Source: Dendrophyllia cribrosa (taxonomy: Eukaryota; Cnidaria; Anthozoa; Scleractinia; Dendrophylliidae). Taken from it: a stretch of DNA of 64,000 nucleotides. Location: positions 25,730,292 to 25,794,291 of the forward strand of contig JAJLRJ010000011.1 of the NCBI GenBank assembly GCA_024195265.1, written 5' to 3'. The translations under genes and the position numbers were made by a program. Positions 1 through 13,563 of the stretch are shown here, in pieces. Numbering within the stretch: the first letter of the stretch is position 1; every line of letters begins with the position of its first letter. The notes under the pieces were generated by a model. It had not been told where the DNA came from and searched no databases. It saw only the letters and a program-made list of their open reading frames with translations.

Positions 1-714
1 ATTGGTTCATGCTTTAGCGTGCACTATCAAGTTATGGAGCACGTGGGAAGTTTGGAGAGCACGAAAGAAGCTAAGAGTTGCCCGAGGCGATAGCCTCGAG
101 GGCAACTCTAGCAAGCTATCCTGCGATAGCCGAGGGCAACTCTATCGATAAAGCACGCGCGTGACGTAAGGTACATTAAAACTGTTTTTATTTTATAAAA
201 GAAATAAAAAAAATTGTTCCTCGTGCATAGTTGAGTTATATAAGCACTAAGAAGAACACTCGAGAAGTGCGAGAAGCACTCGCCTTTGGCTCGTTCTTTT
301 CTGCACTTCTCTCGTGTTCTTACAAATTCCCGCGTGCTTATATAACTCAATAATGCACTCGGCGCGTTTTTTATTTCTTTAATAGCATACGCGTACGGCA
401 AAATGGAATTTATTTGATTTGTTTTACAATAACAGGGAACACAAATTAGCCTCGTAGCATTCCACTGTGGTCATGACTGTTCGACGATTTTGTTTTAAGT
501 CGGTATTTTCCACGTCAACAAAACTACTTTTTGCAAATTCAGTTGCGTCTTTTTCTTAATTGTCAATAGCTTCTGTTAAACATTGTTTCGATACATTCAC
601 TTGCCCTTTTCAGAATAATCGCGTCCACATTTTGTCAAGTCTGTCCGCCGGCAATGTTGGAAGAAACAGAGAAAACAGATTCCCGATGACGTCAGCTGTG
701 CGTCTGTTCTGTAA

Positions 715-1005
715 GGCCTGGTTCCCACTGGCGACGTAATCGGAAGCGGAGTCGGAATCGGAAGCGTAAGGAGCCTTACGTTTTAGTGAAAATTAGAAAA
801 CGGAGTCGCAATCGGAATCGGAAACTTGACGGAATCGGAATCGGAAGGATCAGAAGGTTTCCTTTTTCTTCCGATTCCGCTTCTGCTTCCGTCGCTTAAT
901 ATCCCCTTCCGTCGTTTTGACTTCCACTAGATCGTAAGGTTCTTGCGTTTCCGATTCCGCTTACGATTCTGCTTACGTCGCTTGCGTCGCTAGTGGGACC
1001 CAAGC
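715..1005. repeat. Palindromic MITE (GGTTCCCACTGGCGACG ends)
   Basis: The ends GGTTCCCACTGGCGACG and CGTCGCTAGTGGGACC are inverse, and the inside is GGAATCGGAAGCGG-type purine repeats mirrored by GATTCCGCTTC. It lies 87 bp before the first TRPA1 exon in the window. Upstream, 75-145 and 236-350 contain further short inverted repeats (AGAGTTGCCC/GGGCAACTCT; GAGTTATATAAGCAC and its inverse). Confidence 0.7.
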
Positions 1006-1091
1006 TTAACAGATCATTGGTAATGACCGATCAAAATGCGTGTATAATTCAGTATATTGTACAATAATCATTTGTCTGATTTAAATCGCAG

Positions 1092-4000
1092 ACAAGGGCT
1101 TACGTCTTGGATTTCAGCAACTACGTGGAGTGGGTCTGTTATATAACTGCCATGATATACTGCATACCACCCTGTGATTGCAAAGCTGGTTTCAAGCGTC
1201 AAGTGGCTGCCGTTTCTTTGTTCTTTGGATGGATGAATCTTTCCTTGTTCCTTAGGAAGTGAGTTAAATTTTTCCAGAATACTGCTGAAATACATACAAT
1301 ATTTTATGAAACCACCGCAAGATAGTAACAATCATTGTCCAGCGATGTCTTTCGGTAGCTCTTTTTTATTTATTATTTTATTCTCCAAAAATTAACAAGT
1401 TTATAACAATGAATAAATAAGACACAAAGAGAAAAGGGGCAAAAAATAGTTAAACTAATACCTTGCCCTCATAGTTGGAAAATATAAAGGATATTTAATT
1501 AAGTGGATAAAAAGAGAAAATGTTAATAACATACAATAAACAAATAAACACACACGCACACACATACACACACATGGAAGCAATAATTATGTATATTAAG
1601 TAGATAGATACGAGCTAGATACGAGCTAGATACGAGCTCAATGTCCAGAAATGCAGGCAGAGGAGGGCCGCGCTACTCCATGGCTGGCATCACAAAGTGT
1701 CCTCACCTATAAAAGTTCACCAAAACACACGAAATTCTGTCACATATGAAGTAATATGAAAACGACAAACAACTCTGTCAAATATGAAGTACTCGTTAAA
1801 CTGTCAGTTATGAAGTACTCGTTAAACAATACTTGCCTGTATTTCTGGACATAAGTGAGATTGCTTCCCGATGAAAGTCATTGCAATATCCACCAAACTG
1901 AGGATGGTGTAGAAATAGACCTCCTTTAGCTTGTATGTTTTGTTTTTCAATGTAGATCATGTGATGTTACCCTAGAGAACTGTTTCTTTTAAATTTTGTT
2001 TTCTTCACGTGCATATCGTATGCGTAATTTATGAAAAGACAAAGGGCAGATTCCCTTGAGAACATCACATGACCTACATTGGGGACAATGTACAAGCATA
2101 CAAGCTAAAGAGGCTTCCTGCAACCTCGTCCCCAGGCTGCCAAAATACCTCCAACAATCGTTGAGTATGTTATCACGTGCAACACGATGAAGTGGCGTTT
2201 TCGGATGATTTTTTTTCAGCGATATGCAGTCGTGTTTGTTTTCTGGCATACGCAAATCTGAGCCATTGTTCACACGAAACCAGTACAGCACCGATGGGAT
2301 AGGTGGAGTGGTCTCATAGCAACTGCCAGCCATTGGCGCCTTTACATGCTGTTACGTTGTGAAATTGTATTGTGCAGTTCAACATATTAGCGAGTAAAAT
2401 ACGCTATAAAAATGTATTATCACTGTTAAACACTGTCACATTGTATTCTGTTTTTCATTTTTCAGGTTGGCTTCCTACGGTCAATATGTGATCATGTTAA
2501 CAACGATGTTTGCGACAATGATGAAGGTTTGTTGATATCCGTCATAAGTACAAGTTTGAACGGTACTTTCTAGCTACATTTAAAGCTCTCTGAGCGGACA
2601 CTCTAGATCTCGCAAGCAAATTTGTACGCCACCGTGGCACAAAAGAGTGAGGGGCTATTGGAACCCCCTTGGGCTTTTTGCCATTTTAAAAAATATGATG
2701 GATATGATATTTGTAAAGCCGCCATCTTGTATCCGCCATCTTGTATCCGCCATCTTGGATTTATTATGTTTATAAAATCAGCTCTATACACCTTATTCAT
2801 AAATGGCGGCGGATTTATTAATCTTTTGTATTTATTTTAATTAGCCTCACAAGCCTCGTTAGCATGTGCAAAATTCAAAAGAATTTACGCGCTAAAATGA
2901 GGCTAATGAGGCAAATTAACATAGATATAAAAGAATCATGAATCGGTCGCCATTTATGAATAAGGTGTATATTGAGCAAAAATTATAGTCATAGCTATGT
3001 GAGCGGACACTCACGTAAGCGGACAGCTCTACTTATCGTCGCCTTGATAAAACCCCGCTTGATTTCTACTATACCTGCCAACTTTTCCTAAGCGGGATGC
3101 GTGTGATTTTCGTATCCATATTACCCGAATTTCCGAAAAATTTCCGACGACTTCCCGAACATTCCCGAATATGTTCCGGCGACTTTCGAACATTTCCAAC
3201 GATTCCCGAAGGTGTTCCGATGATTTCCGAAGGTTGCCGAATGTCTAAGTGCTTAAAAGCTCGGCGCGATCTTGCCGAGATAGCGCTTTACTCGACGAAA
3301 TCACAAATATCTTGGCGAGATTACCGAGATCTCGGTGACGTCTCAGCAAAATCTCCAACTACAGTTCAAATGCCAGTTAACCTATTTGCTCCCTTATTAA
3401 CAAGTAGTCCAGAATTGTGAGTCAGGCGTGTGAAATTGTCCTGTATACGTGTGATCAATGTTTTCGATCCGCAGGCGTGTGACACACGCATAATGCGTGT
3501 GAGTTGGTAGGTATATAATCTACTGCTACGAAAATCATTCCCGTAAGCGACCAGTTCCAGTTCCAGTCCCTTTTTTCGGTGGCGGACAAAACACTAACCC
3601 CCAGTCCATGGACTACCCCGATGAACTACCCAAATGGACTACCCTAACCCTAACCCTACCCCTAAAAATACTATTTCGAATGAGTATTAGTACTAGTACT
3701 AGGGGGGTAGGGTTAGGGTTAGGGTAGTCCATTTTTGTAGTCCATCGGAGTAGTCCATGGACTGGGGTCAGTGTTTTGTCCACCACCACTTTTTTCTGCT
3801 TCCCGAGGATGTCCGCTCACGGGAACTTCGACTGTACTACAATAGGTATATATACCTACCAACTCACACACATTATGCGTGTGTCACACGCCTGCGGATC
3901 GAAAACATCGATCACACGCATACAGGATAATTTCACACGCCTGACTCACAATTCCGGACTACTTGTTCATTAACCATTAACGTGAAAAATTGAATTTAAT

Positions 4001-4987
4001 TTCCACCCAAACTAGTCCAGTTAACGGCGCTAAATGTCGCGTTTGAGTCGCCAAGATATGCGTGTTCTCGTCGCGATAAGCGTTATCTCAGCAAGATCGC
4101 GCGGAGCTTTTAAGCACTGCAACTTTCGGCAACCTTCGGAAATCATCGGAAAATCTTCGGGAATATTCGGCAATGTTCGGAAGTTGTCGGAACATCTTCG
4201 ACAATGTTCGGGAAGTCGTCGGAAATTTTTCGGAAATTCAGGTAATATGGATACGAAAATCACACGCATTTGACTTAAGAAAAGTTGACAGGTATACGTA
4301 TATTGGGATTACATTGCTTCAAAAGGACTTCAACCCTAGCATGAATAAATCAAACTTAGCCAAGTTAACCATTTTCCCGTAACCTTCTATGTAAACAATG
4401 TTTTTTTGAGTCATCCCTTACTGTGTACCAGAACCGTTCCACAGTCTGTCAACATTGCGTGGGAGATTGGAGGGGGCCGGGGGTGGGGGGGGGGGGGGGG
4501 GGGTAGTCCCCGGGCCCCTCCCATAAATCCGCCATTGCTACTTATTACTTGTGGAGGTGCACGTCTTGTATGTCTTCTTCATAAGAAAAAGCTGAGATTT
4601 ATCCAAGTTTTGTTGTCTTGTTTTCCGTAGGTTTTGCTTCTTTGGATGTTGTTTATCATGGCATTTGCAACAACGTTTCTAATGCTGATGGATGATGTAA
4701 GTTTTTGTGAGACAAAACAACAATAAATACACACAGACAGAACAAAACATATTTTCCCAAGTTTCTCGGCAAAGAGGATATCGCGATCACTAATTGTTTA
4801 TGTGGCTTTTTCCCATTACACAGCAACTAATATGCTAACAAAACAAACTGGGTTAAAAGTAGAAACACAAAGCCGCACTCATTCATGTCTGTCAGTTCCA
4901 ACTGTTAGGTATTAGAATAGAATCCGAGAAGGCATCTTTGTAACGGCCGCAGGCAGCCCACAGACATTTAGGCGCCTGAATTCTGAG

Positions 4988-5029
<42 letters not shown>

Positions 5030-8000
5030 ATCATCATATACATTCCCCAAAAGTAATGATAGCAAAAATTTTGGCTTTAAACACAAAGTTTTAACTTGGT
5101 ATTTTGTGCAAGGTCTTATTGGGCTACTCTTCATATTAAAACATTTTCAACTTAGGATTTTAAGTGATTCGACTCAAAATATAATGGGTTTTTCAAAAAT
5201 CAAGTGTTCCGCGAGTTTTTGCTTTTTGTTCCTTTAATTACTTTAGGAACAAATTAAATATGTACAAAAAGGAACTTTTGTTCCTTCGCAAATCCGTTAA
5301 AGGAACAAAGATCAGCAAATTCGGAACAAATTGTTCCTTTTGTTGTACTTGGGAACACGAAGTTCCTATTTACTCAGGTGAAAAGGAACAACTGGTTCCT
5401 ATTTGTAGTACATAGGAACACGAAGTTCGCATTTATGTAGGTGAAAAGGAACAACTGGTTCCTATTTGTAGTACTTAGGAACACGAAGTTCCTATTTATA
5501 TTAATGAAAAGGAACAAAAGGTTCCTATTTGTAGTACTTGGGAACACCAAGTTCCTATTTATTTAGTTAAAAAGGAACAACTGGTTCCTATTTGTAGTAC
5601 TTGGGAACACAAAGTTCCTATTTATGTAGGTGAAAAGGAACAATTGGTTCCTATTTGTAGTACATAGGAACTTCGTGTTCCTATTTACTCAGGTAAAAAG
5701 GAACAAATGGTTCCTATTTGTATTACTTGGGAACGCGAAGTTCCTATTTATTGAGGTGAAAAGGAACAACTGGTTCCTATTTGTAGTACTTAGGAACACA
5801 AAGTTCCTATTTATTGAGGTGAAAAGAAACAACTGGTTCCCTTTGTAGTACATGGGAACTTCGTGTTCCTATTTACTCAGGTGAAAAGGAACAAATGGTT
5901 CCTATTTGTAGTACTTAGGAACACGAAGTTCTTATTTATGTAGGTGAAAAGGAACAACTGGTTCCTATTTGTAGTACATATAGGAACTTCGTGTTCCTAT
6001 TTACTCAGGTGAAAAGGAACAAATGGTTCCTATTTGTAGTAAATAAGAACTTCGTGTTCCTATTTACTCAGGTGAAAAGGAACAACTGGTTCCTATTTGT
6101 AGTACATAGGAACTTCATGTTCCTATTTACTCAGGTGAAAAGGAACAAATGGTTCCTATTTGTACTACTTGGGAACGCGAAGTTCCTATTTATTGAGGTG
6201 AAAAGGAACAACTGGTTCCTATTTGTAGTACTTCGGAACACGAAGTTCCTATTTATTGAGGTAAAAAAGGAACAACTGGTTCCCTTTGTAGTACTTGGGA
6301 ACACAAAGTTCCTATTAATGTAAGTGAAAAGGAACAACTGGTTCCTATTTGAAGTACTTAGGAACACGAAGTTCCTAATTTATTGAGGTGAAAAGGAACA
6401 ACTGGTTCCGTTATCATCTGCTTAGGAACAAAAGGTCCTTTTTGGGTTGTTCCGATTTTTCTATCTGTTCCCTTTTGAGAGAAAGGAGAACAAATGTTCC
6501 TAATTTGACTGCCCACTTAACCCAATAAGGAACACTTTGTTCCCGTTAACTAGCATATTACGCTGTTGACCTCGACAATGAGGACCAGTTGTTCCGATTA
6601 AGCCTTCTCTGATGCGCAATAAGGAACGTGTTGTTCCTAATTGACTGCTTGTCGTTCCCATTTTGTTTAAAAGGTTCCTATTAGTGTCACAAAGAAACAA
6701 CTTTGTTCCTAATCAAACTGTTCCTATTTCAACTGAATGGGAACTATTGTTCCGTTTTTAAACCACAATAAGCTGCGCTTTTAATCGAACAGGAACTGGC
6801 GTTCCATTTTGTTTTAACCGCTTTAAGTAACGGGAACGATGGATCTTATTTAGCGTTAGCAATCAGGACCTCGCGTTCCCGATGTTAGTCTGCCATTCTA
6901 ACGAACCACTTCTCTGTCAGTCAGGCTTGCCTGCAACATGCTTAATCACGTTATTAGGGCATGCAGGTCCGTGCAAGTTCGGAATTGTCCTTTTGTTCCG
7001 TTTGGTTATGTGTCGGCCCTAAAACAAATTTGTTTAATTGTGTTGTGCGAACAATTGGACATGCAAGAGATAATGCGACAAGAAACAAGCTTTTTTAGCC
7101 AAACATCGAATGATGTCTCTTGGGAGGGATATACAAGTCGGCTAATATATGTAGTAACCGCGCGAGGGCCGACAGAACTTTCAAATCTCCCAGCTAAGTT
7201 TGGTGCTAGAGATGAACAAACGAGAAGACGAGATCGACTGGTCAAAGTTAGCAAACGCATCGCCCAAACCAAAGAGGCTTCACTTAGAAGAAGATGATTC
7301 TGATGGCCTTTTTCACTGTCCACTTCAAACCTGCAATCACGATGGATTTGCCACGCAAAGAGGCTGTAGAAAACACGTAAAGAACAAACACCGTTGGTAT
7401 TTTCATTTCGACGAAAAGCCAAACAGCACTCAGATTGAAGCAGCGTGTTTGGGCAACGAAAATGAAACCGACGCCGATCAGAAGACTCGACGTAAAATCA
7501 GGACAGTTGCGTCTTTTGACATGTCAAGCGATATTGCTCGAGATTTTTTATCCTGGCTAACCGGCAGTGGCGGCGGCTGTAAAAGCGATCGCCAAGCACA
7601 ACAAATTGTCAGCAAGTGTTTGAAATTTCTGAAATTCTGTTGCGAAGACGAAGAGGAGCTCACTTTTGACATCGTCGACTTTAGTTTATGTTCTCCTAAT
7701 CTCCTATTTAAATTTGTCGACACGATGCAAGACGATTGGAAGCTTGGGCACGCAGGACGTCTAGGCTACTTGGACGCCATTGCAGAACTGGGAGACTTTC
7801 GAAAAGTGAACGGCGCGTCGGACTCCATTTTGAGAGGGCTGTCTTCCACAGAAATGTACTTGAAAAGGGTGCGCAAAACCGTCTCCAAAATGATGCGATT
7901 GCAGTGGACCAGCGAACTCGATATCGACGCCTTAGAAGCCAAGGGACATTGGGCAACGCTAGAGGAGCTATTGGAAGTCGTGGCGCGTTTCTTGCCGCGC

Positions 8001-11000
8001 TACGAGGGCGTGCTGAACGCGTGCAAGGAGAAACAGGGTACGGTATCCCCGTTGGACTTATCGTTTGCCACCAAATTCCTCGCTGTGTATTTGTTTATCA
8101 AGGTCAAAGGATCGCGCCCAATGACATATCAGTATTTGACTGTCGAGATGGTGAACAAAGCAAAGACGAACGGCGGGTTTATCGATCAGAAAATGTTCAA
8201 AACAGCGGGCAAATACGGCTTCGATTCTCTATTCCTGACTGACACTAGCATGCAAGTGTTGGATGGATACATCAATCACATTCGCCCTCTTCTCAAGCCG
8301 ACCTGCGATTATGTTTTAGTAACGAGAAACGGGGGACAGCAAAACAAGCTGGGAGAACTGATGAGCAAGTTAGTTTTCGACGCAACTGGCAAGTACGTTC
8401 ACCCGACTCGCTATCGACAAATAGTTGAAACTGCGAGCTCCAAACATCTCAGCAGTAGCGCGCAAAGCGCGATCTCCGAGGACCAGAAACACAGCTCTGT
8501 CGTGGCGAGAGTTCACTATCAAAAACAACGATCGCGCGAGGTCGCTACAAAAGCGCACGAATTCCTGGAAAGATTGCACGGCGACAAGGGATCGGAGTTA
8601 GAAATGGACGTACGCTCAAGGCTTTCGGACAAATCAACGTCTTCCCAAGAGCAGGACGATGACGTTAAAGGCGATATGTCTTCTACCGAGGAAGTCGAAA
8701 CGAGCCCCAAAACACCACCGCCGCCTACGCCTTTACGAAGGGTTCCAAGACTAAAGAGAGAACACGCGTCCAAAGTAACAGAAATTGGCGCGCGAAGAAA
8801 ACAAATGTTGTTCACCCCCGAGGAGGACCGATGTCTAAAAACGGGACTTGAACGACACGGTTACGGGCAATGGCAAGCGATTCTAAGAGACCCCGAATTT
8901 CATTTTCAAACCGGAAGGACAGCAAACTCTCTGCTGAGCCGTGCTGCCAGAAGATTTGGATCACATTCGAAATCATGCCACAACTAAGTGGATCGACCAT
9001 CGGCGCAGACATTTGCTTAGTCGCGAGGCGAAAATGTTATGAATTGGACAGAACTCGAGCTCTCTAGCAAGCCAATACAATGCGCGAAACGCAATGATAT
9101 GGCACAGACTAACTTGAACTCTTCTTGATGTAATATAAGTACCAAACGTATCCAGTTGACATTGAAAGTTCTTTGCATGTATGGAATTGTTAAACAATAC
9201 TTTTGATAAACGATGTGTATTCTTTAAATAACTGATTGAAAGATTCGCCCAGCTTAAAGGAGCTATGTCATGGTGATTGTGAGTTTTTTGGGGTCAAAAC
9301 TGCTCCAAATTAAAACTAAGTACCTTTATCGTGCATGAAATGCTTGTAGAAAACTAAGAGGAAGATATCAAGTGAATTCTCAAAAAGAGAATAAACCATA
9401 ATCAGATTTTTAGCGAGTTTTCCAAGAGAGAAGCTAAGTGATAAACTTGAAAAAATTGGCCAATTTTTTTCAAGATATTGGCCAATTTTTTCAAGATACA
9501 ATACATTTCCATCCTGGCTATGTGCAGCGCAAGACACTTAGTTTTACTCATAAAACAAAACTGAACCCTTATTGTTGGGTTTTTACTGAACTCTTCTTGA
9601 TAATATGAGTAGTAAAACTTGTCTAGTTCACGTTGAAAGTTCTTTGCGTGTATGCAATTGTCAAATAAGAGTTTCGATAAACGATGTGTATTCTTTATAT
9701 AATTGAAAGATTCACCCAGCTTAAAGGAGCTATGTCATGGTGATTTTGAGTTTTTGGGGTCAAAACTGCCCCAAATTAAAACTAAGTACCTTTTTCGTGC
9801 ATGGAATGCTTGTAGAAAACTAAGAGGAAGATCTCAAGTGAATTCTCAAAGAGAGAATAAACCATAATCAGATTTTTAGCGAGTTTTCCAAGAGAGAAGC
9901 TAAGTGATAAACTTGAAAAAATTGGCCAATTTTTTTCAGGATATTGGCCAATTTTTTCAAGATACAATCCATTTCTATCCTGGCCATGTGCAGCGCAAGA
10001 CACTTAGTTTTACTCATAAAACAAAACTGAACCCCTATTGTTGGGTTTTTACTGAACTCTTCTTGATAATATAAGTAGTAAACTTGTCTAGTTGACATTG
10101 AAAGTTCTTTCAATGTATGTAATTGTTTAACAATAGTTACAATTAAACAATTAAATTAAACAATAGGCGATGTGTATTCATTTATATAATTGAACGATTC
10201 ACCCAGCTTAACTTTTAAGCTCGAAAAAATAACACAGAATAAACTACAGAATCAACAGCGCCATTTAATTTTGAAGCATTCAACGCTTTCTGCCACTGGA
10301 CTTGATTTACACAACTCTCAGTATAGTGAAAACGACCGCCTTATGGTCTGTCTTAGAGACAAACTGCGCTGATTGTGACATTGGTACGTTTTTTATACGA
10401 AACGAAACCTTATCAATCAACTAACTCAATCGCCATTTGACTACGTTTGGCTTTTTCGAACTACTCTGAAATGTAACACGCTGCATGTATGAAATCGTCA
10501 AATCGCAAATGATGATGAATTAAATCTCAACGCACTGGTTGAAATTCATTGCTGACTAGGGCTAAAGAAGCGTTTAATCTGTCCGTTATTTTCTTTCCTT
10601 CTATCTTCTTTACTTCTTCGCTCCAGGGCAGTCAGAGGAAAAAAAGAACGCCACTCTTTTCATCTGCGTTCTAATCGCCTCGTCGCACTCCGCCATCGCG
10701 CTTTTGGCAAATGTTTCTTCACAGGTCGTCAACGTTTCTGTCTTGCTCATTTGTGGCGAACGCTACTTTAGCAGATAGCAATGAACAAGTTCCTTGCACG
10801 GCTGGTAATACCTTCCTAACCATGCCAGGGCACTTCGGATTCTCTGAGGTTAACACAAGCAAGATATGAAAAAATACATCAATAATGAACATGATATAAA
10901 ACGATGCATTCACATGTTTTAAAACAAAAGCTTGGCGGTTCGTGCATCACACACGACTGCCTGCCAGAGTTAAACAGTTTAAACTTGAGTGTCTTTGCAT

Positions 11001-13195
11001 GTTTTTATTCTTGATATGTTTCGTTCTATGCGGCGAGGCTTAGTTTACTCTGAGTTTGACGAAATTTCTTGCCTAACAAATATAAGAAATCCGTAGGAGA
11101 GAATTGAAAACTACGTACCTCACTGTTTAGTTGCCGCGCCGGTGACTGTAGCTGTGTAAAGTGCCAAGAGCGTCGTTTTTCAGTCTACCTTTTATACTTT
11201 CTTGGTGGCTTGTTTTTTTATTCTGACAAGATCCTTTGTTTGCCATCTCACGTAATACAAAATTACAGCAGAACGCTATTGTCATAAAAAGGAACTGTTG
11301 CAGAAATGCCGATTCGATGTGTAAATAATTATGTAATTCACAGTCTAACAGTAAAAAAGAATGACCGTTTTGAATCTCAATTTTGTAAAGTCGTTCGTTC
11401 AATCAAGTTTGGCCATGGCCAAGGCCAAGCATTTTTTGTTTAGTTAGCTCAATTAGCAGTTTTCGATGCCGGGTATTGTTTAAAAGTAACATCACAGAAA
11501 AAAGGAATGTAATTACATTACAGCTATGCCCTTAGTGATTATTTTTCTGGTTGATTAAAAAAAATATCACACTCTCTTTTGAGTTTGTCGTAAAAAGGAA
11601 CGGTTGCAAGAAAGCCGATTCGACGTGCAAATAATTAAGAATTTTTTATTCCACTTTCTTCTGTTTAAATTGGTAAAGTTCAGAAATGTTTTTAGTCAAC
11701 TAAGTCAGTTAACAATGCCGGGATTTTCAAAACATATCATAGATGTCTATTAAAGCTATTCCTCTTGTACTATGTTCCTAGTTAATTTTAAAAAAAAAAG
11801 GCATAAAATTCTTCTGTCATAAAAAGAAAAGTCACAGAATGACGATCTCAGATACAAAAGACCATGTACAGGTTTCATTCCACTACTAGAAAAATAAGGC
11901 CGCTTCGAATTTTAAACAAATTCCACAGTAAATGAAAACCGCACCAAAAGAATATCTAATTGTCCAGAGAACTATCAAGTGCCGTCCCCGTTGTATCCGT
12001 CACATCCGTTACACTCAGGAAATTTGTACAATTTCTTTCTGTTCTCCGTAGTAAAGAGATCAAAACCACAACGGGGACAGAACTTAAGGTAAATGAGAAG
12101 TGCATTAAGGAATATCAAACTTGACAGCACAACAGAGCTGCAAGTGCTGTTCCCGTTGTATCCGTCATATCCTTCTAACGCTCAGAACATTTGTGCAATT
12201 TCTCCGCAGTAAAGAAATCTTAAAGAGAACGGGTATCGCGGAGACAACGGAGACAGTACTTACAGTTCTCAGTAAACTAAGCCTCTCTCTTCTCTTCTCC
12301 GTAGTAAAGAAATCTAAAACACAACGGGGACGGCGGAGACAGCGGAGACAGTACTTACAGTTCCAAAGAAAGAAAGAAAGAAAACAAAACAAAAAACAAA
12401 AAACAAAAAAAAGAAAGAAAAGAAGAAGATATATATATATATATATATATCTTGTTTTCTTTTTTCTTTTTTTTATATCTTGTTTTCTTTTTTTCTTTCT
12501 TTTGGAACTGTAAGTACTGTCTCCGCTGTCTCCGCCGTCTCCGTTGTGTTTTAGATTTCTTTACTACGGAGAAGAGAAGAGAGAGACTTAGTTTACTGAG
12601 AACTGTAAGTACTGTCTCCGTTGTCTCCGCGATCCCCGTTCTCTTTAAGATTTCTTTACTGCGGAGAAATTGCACAAATTTCCTGAGTGTTAGAAGGATA
12701 TGAAGGATACAACGGGAACAGCACTTGCAGCTCTGTTGTGCTGTCAAATTTGATATTCCTTAATGCACTTCTCATTTACTGGAAGTTCTGTCCCCGTTGT
12801 GGTTTTGATCTCTTTACTACATGTACGGAGAAATGAAATAAATTGCACAGCTTTTTTTTTAATTTAAACGGATATGACGGATACTACGGGAACAACAGTT
12901 ACAGATGTATCATATGAAATGACATTGAACTGAAATTAGTCTTGCTGTTCAGATATAGGAACAAGTGGACCTATCGATGTCTGTTCCTAATTTAAAGGAA
13001 CGCATTTAGAGTTGAGCAAATTATCGAAATCGTATCGCGCTGCGACAACAAGAAAAAGCAATTTCTAGCATCGTACCACCTTGAACTTGTAAGAAATCAT
13101 AAGACATGCAGAGATTATTGTTGGATTCCAAACGATTTTAACGTTTTAAAAAAGGGAACAGAAATTTTGGGAAACGATCATCATCATCATATCAC

Positions 13196-13234
<39 letters not shown>

Positions 13235-13525
13235 ATCATCATCATCACCATCATCATTATCATCATCATATCATCATCATCATCATATCATCATCATCAT
13301 CATCATCATCATCATATCATCATCATCATCATATCATCATCATCATCACCATCATCATTATCATCATCATATCATCATCATCATCATATCATCATCATCA
13401 TCATCATCATCATATCATCATCATCATCATCATCATCATCATATCATCATCATCATCATATCATCATCATCATATCATCATCATCATCACCATCATCATT
13501 ATCATCATCATATCATCATCATCAT

Positions 13526-13563
<38 letters not shown>

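Noticed and set aside
1068..1331. 87-codon - strand frame
   Set aside because: Antisense shadow of the TRPA1-like exon 1092-1258.
5630..6367. Open frames across the GGAAC array, both strands
   Set aside because: They translate the 63-bp repeat (repeated KRNNWFLF-type peptides) and exist because the period is a multiple of three.
5330..6420. CRISPR-like spacing of direct repeats
   Set aside because: Spacers are near-identical between units and the genome is eukaryotic; it is a tandem repeat.
7200..7211. A start of the recombinase frame at 7200
   Set aside because: The codon is TTG. The first ATG in frame is 7212, and an in-frame stop lies at 7155.
10719..10913. Small secreted-like protein on the - strand
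   Set aside because: It has a hydrophobic start, but the first codon is GTG and nothing else supports a gene.
12121..12747. Mirror-image 130-codon frames
   Set aside because: They are the two arms of the same inverted repeat, without family resemblance.
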